Numbered from the stretch's first letter, positions 39,072-52,779 are shown. The stretch is 64,000 nucleotides of DNA from Linum tenue (GCA_946122785.1 CAMGYJ010000007.1:39457587-39521586); one strand, 5' to 3'. Notes: a model not told the origin generated them from the letters alone. Translations and numbers: made by a program.

Positions 39072-41107
39072 GTTTGCACCCTTGTTTCTTTACTGTTTTG
39101 GCTCAAATTTGTGATTTCTTGGACTATTTTACGCTAGGTTGTGTTCCTTTGTCACATTTTAGGTTCTAGCATGTAAATTGAAGCATAGGCGCAAGTTTCA
39201 AGTCAATCGGAGATCATTTGGCAATTCAGGAGAAGAAACACGAGCATGACCTAAGGAAGAATGGAGTTCTACCTCATATTATGGACAAAAAATCATAGAA
39301 TCTTGTCATGAAAAGAAAGAGGACGAGACCACGAGCATCTGAGATCAAACGGCGACTGATTCAGAGTCCGGACGAGGGAGAAACGAAGCATTAAACATGA
39401 GCGGAGGAAGAAATAGGGGCAGGAGAAATACGACCGTATTTGCCCCTCCCATGCCCGTATTTTCACTGCCGAGAGGAGCCTTGGATGCACTGAAACTTAA
39501 CCAAAACGCGTGTTTTGGGCAAAATACGGGCATGGAAGAATTACGACCGTAATTCAGCCCGTATTTCGCCCAGAATCGGGGTTTTGAGGCAGATTCGAGT
39601 CAAAGGAGAGGGAGTCGACTTTTTGGAGCAAAAACAGAGTTTTAGAGAGAGAAAGTGCGAAGAACAAACCTTAGGAGCTCTTTGGAGTGGATTTCTCACC
39701 ATTGAAACCCAGATTGCATCCCCAGGAGTGAAGATCATCATTCCGGAGCAGATTATCCTCATCTTTATGAGTATGACTATTCTGATTTCTGTTTTCCTCT
39801 CTCTCTCTATGGAGTAGAACCTTCTCTCACTTGGGTATGAAGAACCCTAGTTCCATGTGTTAGGGATCTTGATTGTAATGACTTGGGATTGTTATACTGA
39901 TTGATTTTAATCGATTGATGCATGATTTATTGAGTCAATTGAAGTCTGATCATCTTTTCTTGATTTCTGCTGCTACTTGAGATAGATAGAATCTGCCAAT
40001 CTGATTAGGTTGTTAGAGCTTCATCAATCGGTAGTGGTAGATTGATTATACGAGAGTTAATTGATTTACTGCTTTGTACTGGAATCCAATTTCAGTATTG
40101 GAGTTCTGCGACGTAACTGAGGAGCCTCAGCTTTCTATCCCGGTGAGAACTAGTCGTCTGCCGGGTAGTTGGACTGAGAGGGCTTGGTCAACTTAAGAGA
40201 TTCCAAGCTACTGTCGGATCTTCCGCAGTTTAATCAACAGTTAATCAACCCAAGGCAATTACAACTGTGACCTAACTAAGGAGCTAGGGTGACTCATTCC
40301 CGAGTGACTCTTCCCTTGCTTTAGAAAACCGAACCATTTCCTGCTTTCTTACTGCTTTTAGTTAAAATCACAATCACTCGACTTAGTTTGCTAGATCATA
40401 GACATTCACGGAGTAGGCAGTTAGGGATGGCAATGGGTAGGGTCGGGTGCGGGTTCACCCTATACCAACTCCTAACCCGCCGGGTAGAGCTTTCTAAAAT
40501 ACCCGACCAAATAACCACCGGGTATGAAAATTATATAACCATAACTTACCCACCGGGTAACCACGGGTATTCGGGTAACCATGGGTACGAATCCTAAACT
40601 ATGAACTTATACACATATATGCACATACATACTGTTGTCCATTAAAAATTCTCAATACTTGTAACTGTTCTAGCTTCAACAATTCACACAAATAAAAACA
40701 GCAAACACATAATAATTGTTCTTGCTTCTACAATTCACACAAACATAATAATTGTCTACATCTTCATCATCAATAATGGTAGCTAAACTCAATTTCTCAA
40801 GCTAAAATAAATTTCTCAAGGGAAATTGACCCTTTGGTTAGCGGGGCGGGTATTATCGATTACCATACTCGTACCCTACCCTTTATTTTGAAATCGGGTA
40901 TTACCCGTACCCGTCTCTTAACCCGTCAAAGCGGGTATTTACCCTCGTTGACCGGTTACGGTCGGGTAGGGTACCCATGGTTACGGGTTGGATTGACATC
41001 CCTATAGGCAGTAGATCTAGACCCCGAGTTGACAAATAGAGCTTGCCTGTTACTGTAGTCCGGACTGCGATTACACTTGGTCGCAGTTTGGTGTTGTGTT
41101 TTAGCGT
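39072..41107 (+). mobile_element. Gypsy LTR, second copy, interrupted
   Basis: It shares with the 24501 LTR the block TTTTACGCTAGGTTGTG, a GAAGCATAGGCGCAAGTTTC block and the terminus GTTTTAGCG(T/A)GTCA. Its left end is lost near 39072. A 583-bp hAT-like element (40422-41004) is inserted near its right end. No polypurine tract precedes it and no primer-binding site follows, so it is a truncated or solo LTR. Confidence 0.7.
40422..41004 (+). mobile_element. Complete hAT-like element, 583 bp, nested in an LTR
   Basis: It begins TAGGGATGGCAAT and ends ATTGACATCCCTA (one mismatch). It is flanked by the identical 8-bp TAGGCAGT at 40414-40421 and 41005-41012. It is non-autonomous and of the same family as 15512-16449. 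Removing it with one duplication rejoins the LTR. Confidence 0.92.
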
Positions 41108-41329
41108 GTCAGCAGGAGAGGGAACAGAGAAATCAGAAGGGTGAAAGAGCCACCGAGATTGAACAGCTTGTTAAAAGCGAGAGACGAAGAGTGATCGGAG
41201 AGGAGGGGCCTTGCCTCGGAGGACATGGCAGAGCCATCGCTGGCTGGTGGAGATGGCGATGGAAGGGGTTGTGATTTGCTGGGAGGAAAGGAGAGACGCG
41301 ACAGTGTTTTTTTTTTAATTTATTGGTTT

Positions 41330-41592
41330 TATTTATTTATTGTTATAATGAGGTGGAAATTTGTTAAAGATTTTTTTTATTTTTTTTATTTTTAATTTGC
41401 CATGTCACTCATTTAACGGTCAACTATCACAGTTGACTGCCACATCAGAAAATTTTAACAGAGACTAACGGAGAGTGACCAAACTTGAACGGTTGAACTA
41501 ATCTTAGTGACCATGAATGGAATAAAGTAATTTTAGTGGCAAACGTGAAATTTTGTAGTAATTCTAGTGACTGAACTTGCAATTTACCCATT
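41330..41592 (-). repeat. Mutator-like terminal repeat, copy 3
   Basis: It carries the shared block (TTTAACGGTCAACTATC, GAGAGTGACCAAACTTGAAC) found at 1500-1754 and inverted at 21645-21985. It ends ACTTGCAATTTACCC. As with copy 1, a short GC-rich gene-like stretch lies just inside it (41110-41300), here cut off by the LTR end. Confidence 0.55.
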
Positions 41593-41619
41593 TTTATTTG
41601 TTCTAATCACAAGTATGAA

Positions 41620-42310
41620 TGAGTCCATACATGACTCACCAATAGTCTAGAGAATTAATAATTTAATCATGAACCACTAATTTTTTCAGCTCAATGTCGA
41701 GTCCAATTAAAAATAAATATATATGGTTATTACTTATTAGAAAGTCGTCATTTTCTACTATGGGATTTGAAGGCGTGAAATTTTAAGCGAGATCAAGTTT
41801 GTATTCCTTTTACTTCTCTCTAGAGTTTTTCTTTTTCACCTGAGCTAGAATTTTCAACAATTATACATGGAATGTTTGGCTAGGTATCTACACATATCAA
41901 ATAAATAGTTTCCTTTTTTATAAAAAAAATAAATTATCATCTTAAATACATTACCATAAAAGGAATTAAGCCTCAACTATGCAAATTATAGTTCAGTACC
42001 TAAACTTATGTTTACATTTATAACCTAAATTTGTTTTTTGGCATATAAGTCCTCAAAATATTGTTGGAACATGACATTTTAGTACCTTAAATTTTTATGT
42101 ATTACATTTTGGTACCTAAACTTTTGAAGTTCTACAAATAAGTCTATTTTTTGTTTGTGTAATTAAAACACCATCGAATAAATGTGTATTCATACCTAAC
42201 TCTATACACATTTAGATTATGAATTATTCATACCCTACCCAAATCCATTTCAAACTCCTAAACCCATTATATACGTCACCCATACTTACCCATAATCAAT
42301 GGGTCTATTT
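41620..42310 (+). repeat. Dispersed repeat, inverted relative at 58740-59550
   Basis: Blocks such as GAATTAATAATTTAATCATG, GCTAGAATTTTCAACAATTA and GTATCTACACATATCAAATA recur in reverse complement and order at 58740-59550. No coding capacity is seen. The family is unidentified. Confidence 0.65.
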
Positions 42311-44732
42311 GGGTTTAGGTAAATATCATTTATTAGTCAAAATTTTCAAAAAAATTTAAATTGGATGTTGACCCTCATATATCTATTCTCAGTCAATATC
42401 ATATTGTGAAATCAATATTACTAATAAAAATGATAACAAAAAAATAATTTTAGACTAACTATACTAACAAAACACCAATATAATACATGCACATAAGCCA
42501 TCTCCGCCATGCGACAAGGCGCAACATCCCCACCTAGTAGTCTTTGAAAGCCCGCTCAAATGTCATTTATTTCGTGAATTATTGTAAAAAAAAAAAAATA
42601 CTCCACAACATTGAAAATTAAAAAAATATGCAAAATATAGTAGGAAATCCTACTTTACATTACCTATATACCATAGTATCATTTCTAGTAGTAGTAGGTT
42701 AATACGTGTATCTGAAGCATATCCCATTAATCTCAACCATAGTTTTCACTCGGCGGAATGTCGGCAGGTTGGATTCGGTTCAATTGGTACTGGTTATGAA
42801 CCGATGTGAACACCACAATAAGATCGGTATGATTGATTTATGACCTCTAAGCAAAATGACGTAGTTTTGGTAAATTTAATTAATAAATCAAATTCATTTT
42901 ATAGATTTAAAAGTTAAAATATTGATGTTATTTGTTGGATTCAAGTATACACGTCTAGATATTGAAGCTATATGTTGTATTTAAATATTAGTATTTGTTA
43001 TTTTATTTGAAATGTCATATTTTATTTAAATAGTAACACCGTGGAATTTTGATTCACCCTTCTATCCCCAGGAAATCTTTCCCCAAACCATTCCGATTCT
43101 ACGATATGTGGAGTCTACATCCGGATTCTATGATACTATACTCAGGAACACTGGGTCTGGGAGGCAACAGATGTATGGTCCACTAATTTGAGAGGGTTAG
43201 AAGAAGGCTTACTTTACTTAAGCAAGAACTGAAGAAGGCAACATCATGGCTACTTGTGTAGAGTGTGTGTTGAAGTGAAGAAGGGAGGAGCTTTTGGGCG
43301 CATTTTTGTTGCAGTTTGGTGTTGGATAGTCAGTATAATATGGAAAGAATGATGTACGCGGGTGTTTGGAGGATGCCAAAGTGATTGGCCAGCTCTTCTT
43401 ACTCGATTCAAGCATGATTTTTTGCTTTATTCTTTGGATCATGATGTTCTTAGGGGAGAGGTGCAAAATCTAAGGTACCTCATATCCTTAGTATATGTCC
43501 AATGTCATGTTAACATGAGGTGGCTTCGATCGTGGTGTAAATCTAAGGTACTTCATATTCTTAGTATGAAAGCGACATCTAGACATCGAATTAATCGAAT
43601 TTTAGGACATGATACTATATATTAACATTTATTTCTAATTATTAAAATCATAAACGTTAAGATGGTGCATGTAATTCGGTGAGTCTTGACCGTCGAATGT
43701 TGTTTCTAATTAAATTGATCTTTGTGTACAAGACTTAAAGAGAATTAAGACTTAGTTTTTAATCTTAAGGGTTGAAGTATAGTATCATGCCTCAAAATCC
43801 GGTCAATTCAAGATTTACATAGCATTTTCTTATTCAAAATATGCGGTACCTCCAAATTTACCGATAATCTTGTCCAAATAATTTTTTTTTACTAATTCTT
43901 CCTCTAGAATTATGAAGTAAATATCAGTCGTGCGTTAACAACAATTAACATCATCTTTACTCCTTTTTTTCAAACGCAAATTAAATTATGATTATCATTT
44001 CAAATATTTTGTAGGTAGGAATGAATTCAAATAGATCAATGCACTACCAGAATAAACATTTTTCTAATTCGGGGTAAATTTGGATTTTCTATGCGTCGGT
44101 GAATATTTTTTATTTTTTCTTGTAGCTTCACTATTATTGAAAATGAGTCGTCTTAATTACCATCTAACTAAAAGTAAAAATAAAAAAGATACTCCTACAG
44201 GAAAGCGTAAAAATATCAAAGCTGGTTAAGCTAATTTCTTTTACTTGTCTATCAAGTTTAATATATTTTTTTACAACTGTTGTCAGGGGAGACTTTCTCA
44301 GTTTCTCCGCGTAATTAATCCTTTTTTTGGGTTTTTTTTTTTTTACGTCGGTGAAAAAGTGGGAATAGAGACCGAGTTGGGGGAACGAGTGAACTCGGCG
44401 GGCGGTGAAATAGGCAGACAGATAAAATATGCGAGGAATCGATGCGATTGCGAAAAAAGATTTTGTTTACTACCCGAAAATCTCCTCAACAGAATCTTCG
44501 CGTCGCTCCTTCTGCATGTACATTCGCACCCCCATACTTTCCACAAATTTACGAAACCGCCATCCGAAATTCAGCAAAAGAAGAAAGACAAACGCTTCCT
44601 TTTCGTGCATTTTCCTTTTTCATTATATAATATTTCCTCTTCCTTCTCTCATTTTCCCTGTCCTCTCCTTCCTTCGTTCGTTGCCCACCGATTCGATTCT
44701 CTCTCACTATTCACACACAGCTCCTCTCTCCC
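42311..44732. other. Intergenic DNA with transposon scraps
   Basis: No host gene is supported. At about 43250-43470 the plus strand reads like the tail of a LINE RT (WPALLTRFKHDF, LDHDVL) but is too short to define. A lone CACTACCAGAA near 44042 resembles a CACTA-element terminus without a partner. Confidence 0.45.
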
Positions 44733-44740
44733 TATATATA
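44733..44740 (+). promoter_or_regulatory. TATA box of the HHO-type gene
   Basis: TATATATA in CCTATATATACAC, 152 nt before the ATG at 44892. Transcription would start near 44765, giving a leader of about 125 nt with no upstream ATG. Confidence 0.65.
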
Positions 44741-44891
44741 CACATTGATGCAGATCTCGCCATTCCTGTGTTGTTTAGCTTCACGCCTCCGATTCTCAGC
44801 GCAATAAGAGAGGAGGGAGGAGGAAAGGGAAAGCGAAACAAACAAAGATTCGGTTTCATTTATAGAAAAAAGAAGGGGGAAGAGGCCGAAA

Positions 44892-46833
44892 ATGGGGTCG
44901 GTTCCGGCGGAACTGAGCTTGGATTTCAGGACGATGTCGGCCAAGTTCGTCCCCAAGACGATCGGAGATTTCCTGCAGAACGCTTCGCCGGCCACGATCG
45001 CCGATGCGCCGGAGAAAGCTCCCAGAGTTGAAAGCTTGTTGAGGGAGCTGCAGGAGGAGATGAAGAAGATCGACGCCTTCAAGCGCGAGCTCCCTCTCTG
45101 CATGCTCCTCCTGAATGATGGTTAGTGTGATGGATGAACGGATCATATGTGAATGAATGCGGTGGTGTTTGGATTTCAAAATGGGTTTTTTTATTGGTGG
45201 GGTTGTTTTGTTTGTTGTTTTCTGGTAAATTTGAATTGGGTTTTTCAGCTGGAGCCGATTTCAATTGTGGGTTGTGATGTTAATTGTTTGTTTGTTTGGT
45301 GGCAGCCATTGTAGTTGTGAAGGAATCGGTCCAGCGCTGTGCTACTAGTAAGCAACCACCGGTGTTGGAGGAATTTATCCCATTAAAGAAGAGTTGCGAA
45401 GAAGATGAAGATGAACGCAGAGAGAACACTAGGATTAAAAATGACAAGGATTCCTCCTCTAAAGACAAGAAAAGTTGGATGAGTTCTGTCCAATTATGGA
45501 GCTCTGATGATCAAGCCACACCCGCTAGTTTTGATGCTAAACGAAATCTCAGTCTTGAATCTTCTAAGGTATAAGAATCATAAACCAGGAGCTGGAGATA
45601 ATGACAAGAAAAGACAAAAACTTGAATCTAAATACAGTGAATCAAAAGCATGGGAACTAATTTTTTTTTGGTTGTCTTCTATGGTAGGTAAACAAGAAGG
45701 TGAATCGATGTGGAAATGAGGATGCATTTTTCTCAGTTTGTAAAAACCGGGGTCTGGTTACTTTGCCAGTCAAGAATTTTCCTAGTTTATTAACAAGGAA
45801 GGAAGACAATGGCAGAGGAGATGATTTGGGGGTTCCTGGTCTATCTCTTCTAACTCCGGGAATCAAGAACTCTTCAGAGGATTCTGGGTCAACCGGTTCA
45901 AGGGCTACCTCTTCTGCACCTAATTCCCAGTCTAATAATTCACATAAAGGAGGACCACACTCACCTTTCCAGGCTTCTAGGAAGCAGAGGAGGTGTTGGT
46001 CACCAGAGCTTCACCGCCGCTTTGTGAATGCTTTGCAGCAACTTGGAGGCTCTCAAGGTTGGTAATTCTGAAACTAAGTTCATATGATGGACATTCAGGT
46101 TCTGATCTTGGTGTGTTCTGGTTGTTGGGTTCACAGTGAGCTGTAGATAGAATTTGAGCTAGGTAGGTGAATTTTGGAGCTCCCTCGGTTGCTAGATGGA
46201 AACTTGTGATGAAGTGGTTAAACATTTGATCAAGTGAATTATGCTTAGTCCGGATGAGTAGATGAAGTAGGAGTAAGCTAATTGTGATTTTGGTAGCACA
46301 TTTGGTTAAATGTCTCATTTGAATGAACCTGTGGTCTTACTGCAGCTGCTACACCAAAGCAGATAAGAGAGATTATGCAAGTTGATGGTCTGACCAATGA
46401 TGAAGTGAAGAGCCATTTGCAGGTGATTGTTCAACACATTGCCCTTTCTAATCAGTGATTTGAAGGCGGAGTCTAATCAGTCCTCGAGCTATTTCAATGT
46501 CATTTCCTTGTTTATCTTCTTCTGAAGGTGCTTGTTTTTCTGTTTGTGTCTCGACTGTAGAAATATCGACTGCATACACGGAGAATGGCACCGGGTGGCA
46601 ACACTCCTGCAAACCAATCTGTAGTTGTTTTGGGGGGTTTATGGATGTCTTCACAAGAGCAGTATGGAGACTCCTCAAAGGCTGCTAGTTCCCAGTCTGG
46701 TTCTCCGCAAGGCCCCCTCCAGTTTGGTGGAACCCTGACCGGAGGAGATAGCATGGAAGACGACGACGATGCGAAATCAGAGAACTATAGCTGGAAGAGT
46801 CATACTCCAAGATCAGGGAAAGTTGGTGTATAG
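44892..46833 (+). CDS. HHO5: HRS1/HHO-family GARP transcription factor (HHO5-like)
   Basis: A nuclear DNA-binding protein of the NIGT1/HRS1-HHO group, whose members repress nitrate- or phosphate-response genes or influence flowering. Five exons: 44892-45120, 45306-45568, 45688-46057, 46346-46422 and 46561-46833. All introns are GT-AG. The exons sum to 1212 nt, 403 residues. The N-terminus has ELSLDF (7-12) and the family helix containing [20 protein letters not shown] (about 58-77), likely for dimerisation. A lysine/acidic region is followed by PGLSLLTPG (214-222). The GARP Myb-like domain spans about 262-321 ([10 protein letters not shown] ... [18 protein letters not shown]), split by introns 3 and 4. 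The family is certain. The HHO5 subclass is a judgement from the N-terminus and is less sure. Confidence 0.93.
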
Positions 46834-49673
46834 TGTGTCTGTCTCCACGCCACGGGATTTTTTTTTTGCATCGGTAAAAGTATACATGGGAAGAAGATTA
46901 ATATATGGGTTATAAATAAGAAGAAAAAGACTGGAAATTACGAATCGCGCGCGAGAAGATGATGATGATCATGAGGAGGACGACGACGACGAATTGCAGA
47001 GGAAGGAAGCCGTGGAAATTTTTGCAGGATTAGTGTTTTTTTTTTTAATATTTCTATCTTGACGTTGAGCATTTGTATTGTATCGTTAAATTGGTATAGC
47101 AATATTCTAAAGATCCATGTCTTCCATGGACAAAAGAAACCCAGAAAAAAAAAGAAAAAAAAGAACAAGAGAAAAGAGATGAAGGGGTTGGCTTATATAT
47201 TCTTATTATCATCCCATGCATGCAGCTGTGTTCTTGATCCTTGTAATGTGTCATTACTGGAGTAGGTGCTGCTGAAACATTTGACTGCCAATTTCCCAGA
47301 AGATGAGTCAAGACTGCTGCTGGGTTGAAATTGGAGTTTTTTTCCAAGTGATTTCTCCTCCTGTTTTGTGGAAACTTGAGGCTCTGTATCTCAGAATCTT
47401 TACCTGGTGGAGAATGATGGGAAAGCTTCAGAAGGGTAAAGGGGGTGTGAGTGAAGATGTGAAAGCTGAAAAGGGGAACGGCTGAACCTGAAACTGAAAG
47501 TCATGCTGTTAGATTCCAAGAAAAAGGTCATATTATGTACTTTCTGTTGCCATCTTGCCAAGGGCTATTATTGAAACAGCAAATTGGAGAATATTCTCAC
47601 AATTATGATTTTTCAACCTCTTTGGCCCCCCAATTTGGATGGTCCCCTTTGGAATTTTTCTCATCCTCTTCACATCCGTCAGGTATTGACAAACAAGTTT
47701 CACAACACCCCTTGCTTTCTTTCCTACTTTCTTTCATCATTTTGGAGGTTTGTTCCTTCCTTCTTCTCTCTATCTTCATTGAGAGGGAAAGCTTTTGCCT
47801 TGCTCTGTTTCCTTGCTCTGCTTTTGTCTGTTGTTGTATGGAATCTTTTGCCTTCCCTTCCTGCCGAGGGAATTAGTAAAAGGAACATTTTTTCTTCACG
47901 ACGTTCTAAAATGTAATTCTAGCCGTTATCTTGGTTTTGAGATGTGATGACTGAACAAAAACACAATGTGGGTTTTGGCCTTTTCGAATTGTTTCCGCCA
48001 TGCGTGTTTTCTGTGTTTTCACCCAACGATTATTAGATTCTCATTTGTTGATCTAGAGAGTTGATAATAATGTAGCTAGCACATTTTGAAAAAGAAAAAC
48101 ATACCACTCCCCCTTAGCTAAAGTCTGAAGTTTAGAAAGTCGAATTTGAAAGATTAAATTCGGTTACTAGGGACTCTATGCACGAACTAATACCATCTAA
48201 TAGTTCTCCATCCGCATAATAACACATGCTGCCATATTATCTACAACGAATTGACATTGAATGGATCAAACAATTATAAATACGCGGGCGGACCGTCTAG
48301 AGGTGGTGGCCAAATTCCCCAAAGGGACAGGCTTTGGAGGGAAGCAAAAGGTAATGGATGGGAGTTGAATGAATGATGATGAGGATGATGGTGTTGGGTG
48401 CATTGCTTGTTGTCAGAACTCAGAATGCTTTGATTTTTTTGGATTGGATTCCATGTTGTGTTGCTTTCAAATGGGTCGATGGAATGACAAAAAAAAAAAA
48501 AAAGCTCATTCTCTTTTATTACAAATATTATTTATTTATTTATTTATTTTGAGGGATGGTGGAAGAAGGGCATAAATATTCCTCTGCTTATGCTGATGAT
48601 GATGAATGTCTGGTGTGGACGCTAGCTTAGCTCCTTGCCTTTGCTTTCCCCCGTGACCAGTTGCTCATCCCCAGAACCAGAATCCTTTTCTGATATACAA
48701 AGGAATAAAAATATTAAATCCAAACAATGGGAAGAAAAGAGAATATATGGATTGCTTACTCTTGGAAGAGAAGAGATCATACCTAATAATCATACACTGC
48801 ATCTTATCATTCTGCAACTTCTACCTAATTTGTTGTTGTTGTTGTTTCCTTTACTTTCCCCTCTCCCAAAAAACAAAGTAAAAATATCACTAATCATCCT
48901 CCTCGATTAATATCTTTTAGGGTTAGAGATAACTATAAGATGTGTATAAAAGTAGCCTATTCGTTTTTTTTAAAAGTTGCTGTAAAAAAAGAATTATGAA
49001 GGCATGGAGTAGTAAGAGTATTATAAATAAGCCACGTTGATTATGTGTACCGCGACTGTAAAATTTGCTTGAAATTTAATAAATATATATTTCTAAAATT
49101 TATGTCTCGACTTTTTTTAATCTTAACTAGTAAGTAAACCTTCTAAAAATTAATTGAACTAACTTCAAAATGTAACGAATGCTCTCAAAGACCTCTCTTT
49201 TCATCACCGATCAATGTAAACTTCTTTGTCGGAAGTAGTGAAAAGTAACTTGATCGGATGGTAGCACACCGAAACCATGAAATTTAAGACAAAATTTTTG
49301 TGAAACTATTAATTGTGAGATTAGTAATGACTTGTGTATTCACGTGAGGGTTAACATTTTATACCTGAAATACAAGGCCATCAATGAAAAGATATGACTC
49401 TAAACTTGAATCATTTGTCTGAATGAGGTTAGTTTACTTATGTTGTCCTTTTTCCATAACTAACAAAGGATCAAATTTACACTAAGCCTTAAAGTAGGGC
49501 TCTAAGTAGCAACAAACACATGGGTTTTCTGATAAGGATCGAGTTGCTCCCAAGTCCCAATAGTTTTTCATTAATAGGACTTTAATGGTTGTGGTTAGTG
49601 ATAAGGATGTGCTGGCTGGCTTGGCTGTACAGATCAAAACGTAATTTGCTCTCTTTAATTAAAACAAAGAGAA
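46834..49673. other. 3' flank and intergenic DNA
   Basis: The first several hundred bases probably include the HHO 3' untranslated region. The open frames near 47535-47916 have hydrophobic but unconvincing translations and no domain. A TTTA microsatellite lies at about 48529-48549. No further gene is supported. Confidence 0.5.
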
Positions 49674-51287
49674 GATCATAAAGATCATGAGGATGTGACT
49701 CTGTGATTGATCATTCTATTCTCTAGTTATAAGCAATATAGTTAAAAGCGTGTTTATATGTAGAAGCGCTTTGGTGATCTGGAAACGTAAAATAGTGAGT
49801 TTTTAAATTTTAAAACGCGTTTTTAACTACAATAGTGATAAAAATTGTAATTTTGCATAGAAACATTTTGGTGATTTAAAAGCGTAAAACCATAAATTTT
49901 TTAAATTTTAAATTGCGATTTTGACTACATTAGTTATCAGGTTCCTAATTGAATATTTAGTTATAGAACCATGCTCACTCTTTTGTCATTCACAACTTCA
50001 TATCATCAGAAGTTATGATAGGTTAGTAACTATTTACAAATACCTTCATAATAAAATGAAAAGAGATAGGACAATTAATATTATCCTTTTATTTGGAGCT
50101 ATCTCTAAATTTTCGTTCTTGGGTATGCAAATTTAGACATATTAGTATACAGCATCAACAAAACAAAATTGGTTGTGTAAAGTTAGTCTAACATTTTTGG
50201 ACAAATTACCTAAACTCAATCGAGCATTATCAATGGAACCTTAATGATTTTGATCAAGTTTTACAAGTTCTTTTACGTTATTGAGATATGTTAATTTATC
50301 GTATAACTCAGATATTTATGACGGATGTATCGTATTTCAAAATTTACGAATAATTTCATGCCCAATAAAACAACTGTAATACCACAGATTAAACTATACC
50401 AAGTAGGGCTTATTTGAAAAAAGTTGTTCATAAAGTTTTCGAGGAACCACTTATAACTCGTAAGAAATGAAAAAGGGACTAGAGGATGCGATAATTGATG
50501 TTCTTCTAGCAGGAAAAGGCTAATCACTTTTTTCAGACTAATTAAGCCGGATTTGTGTCAAAGTGGTTAAAGTGAATCGAGACAGGATCATAAAGATCTG
50601 CCGTGGTGATTGATCATTGTATTCTCTAGTTATAAGCTTTCTAATTGAATATGAAGTCATAGAACGATGCTCACTCTTCGGTCATTCACCACTTCCTATC
50701 ATCAGAAGTTATGACATGTTAATAACTATTTACCAATACCATCATAATAAAATAAAATGAGATAGGACAATTAATATTATCCTTTTATTTGGAGCTATCT
50801 CTAAATTTTGCCTTCCTGGGTATGCATATTTAGACATATTACTATACAGGAGCTAGAAAACAAAATTGGTTGTGTAAAGTAATTAAGTTAACATTTTTGG
50901 ACAAATTGCCTAAACTCAATCGAGCATTATCAATGGAGCCTTAATGATTTGGATCAAGTTTTACAAGTTTTTTGATAAATTTTACGTTATTAAGATATAT
51001 AAATTTATCGTCTAACTCAGATATTTATGAAGGATATATCGTATTTCAAAAATTTCAAATAAATTCATGTCCAATAAAACCTCTGAAATATAAACTATAA
51101 TAGGGCTTATTTGAAAGAAGTTGTTCATAAAGTTTTCGAGGAACCACTTATAACTCGTAAGAAATTACAAAAGGGACTAGAGAATATGAGTTAATTGATG
51201 TTCTTCTAGCAGGAAAAGGTTAATAACTTTTTTCAGACTAATTAATCCGAATTTATGTCATATTGGTGAAATGAATCGAGACAGGAT
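49674..51287 (+). repeat. Direct tandem duplication of a ~0.7-kb non-coding unit
   Basis: Copy 1 (49674-50585) and copy 2 (50586-51287) align along their full length, sharing for example TTATCCTTTTATTTGGAGCT and AAGTTTTCGAGGAACCACTT. Copy 2 is 702 bp. Copy 1 is 912 bp and becomes about 705 bp once the MITE and one target duplication are removed. No gene is present. Confidence 0.92.
49734..49931. mobile_element. Mutator-like MITE, 198 bp, in duplication copy 1
   Basis: It is flanked by AGTTATAAG (49725-49733) and AGTTATCAG (49932-49940), a 9-bp duplication with one change. Terminal sequences are imperfectly inverted (AATATAGTTAAAAGCG against AATGTAGTCAAAATCG). The paralogous copy 2 has the uninterrupted site AGTTATAAGC at 50628-50637. 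Confidence 0.85.
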
Positions 51288-52770
51288 AGAGCAGATAAGA
51301 ACTTAATTTATTAAGACATGTGCTGTGCTGTGGACCCACCATTAATTAAAATTACTTGTTCCTAAAATCATCCCCGTCTCTCCTCTGATTCCTTTTGCTC
51401 TTCTATACCTTCTTTTGTTCTCTCAACCAATCAAGTTTAAGATTTCCATTTCTGGAAATGTTCAAGTGGTCTTGGTTAATTATTAATAATGCATATGCTA
51501 AGAACGTCATTTATGTAGATGGAAGACCTTCAAGAATAACAAAACTTATGGACGTCTAAACTCTCTACATTTGATATGGTGACATCAAATGTCTAAATAG
51601 TTTGACGACAAAAGATTCAAAAGGCTGTGTTTAGGTTTTCGTGTAGTGGATTTTGGGGTGGCAGAAAAAAACATTTCACAATAGATGGTCTAGGACAGTG
51701 TACACATGTGACAATTTGTGGACACACGACGAGAGGTAATAATTTTTCTAGAGAGTGTTAGCGGACAAGTCATAAATATTAGAAAGTCTCACGATAGTAT
51801 GGACAATCAGATCCAGGGGGCGAAGACTTTTAATCGCCTCACTTCCCTAATCATTTTAAAAAAGTTTAACTGTTTAATAATCTATCAACCTTTTTCTTTA
51901 CTAATTTTCACATTTCAATTGTTGGGAGTCTTACAACAGAAAAAAAATCCTTCTTTTTAGCTTTCCAGTCGGATGCTTAATCGATTCCCTATCATCTATA
52001 CTTGTTTCGAACAAAATCCAACTAAAATATTATCAAATCTACTGATAGTTTTCATCATAATCTTGTTGTCTTGCAAACCCACAAACAATCATGCAGCAAC
52101 ACACTGCTTACTAACCTACCAAATTTCCAAGTCATGATTTAGTGCATACCACATTTTGTACCAAATCAAGTGGTGATCTCCAGACAGCCACAGGCAAAAA
52201 CAGTGATCAAATGGTACTCATTTACAGGCAAAAACAGTGATCAACCTACTAGCTAGAGAACAACATCAAAACGGGAAACATTTACCCCCAATCATGTTAT
52301 CTTTCCCAATCATTTCCCCCCTAACCAATCCCAGCCGTATCCCACTATATAGTTATAGTAAGTACCAGCTGTACCTTGATCTCAACTCAAACCACATATG
52401 CATTAGCATTACCAAACACAATGAAGGTGTTCATTTCCATATTAGGGATGGATGCTAATGAATAATTATATGTGATCCATGTTAGGTGGATGCATGACAA
52501 AACAGTCACTCTCACTCCATCAAATTAGAGGAATGGATAGAAGAAGAATATTATTGGTCGCATGCCATCATCATCAATAATAAGACAAAGGCTCACCATA
52601 GCTATACAGCTAGACTCCCCTCCCCACATTTGGTTGGCTCCTCCAACTGCATGCTGCCTTAAAATATTTGGTAGGTTTGAAACTAGCTATAAGGTTGATA
52701 TGATCCCAAATAGCTAACTCTACACATTTAAATTACTTGTCGAGGAAGCTATTGAAGTTGGGGAAAAGAA
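51288..52770. other. Intergenic DNA
   Basis: No gene is supported. A short direct repeat ACAGGCAAAAACAGTGATCA occurs at about 52190 and 52227. Confidence 0.55.
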
Positions 52771-52779
52771 AGACAGAAG

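Noticed and set aside
44042..44060. CACTA transposon end
   Set aside because: A single CACTACCAGAA match without a partner end or transposase is too weak to call an element.
44245..45031. Long plus-strand frames across the HHO promoter and first exon
   Set aside because: They run through the TATA box region and lie in other frames than the conserved HHO protein.
47535..47916. Possible small membrane-protein gene downstream of HHO
   Set aside because: Two overlapping frames give hydrophobic peptides from T/C-rich DNA. No homology, splice structure or promoter is evident.
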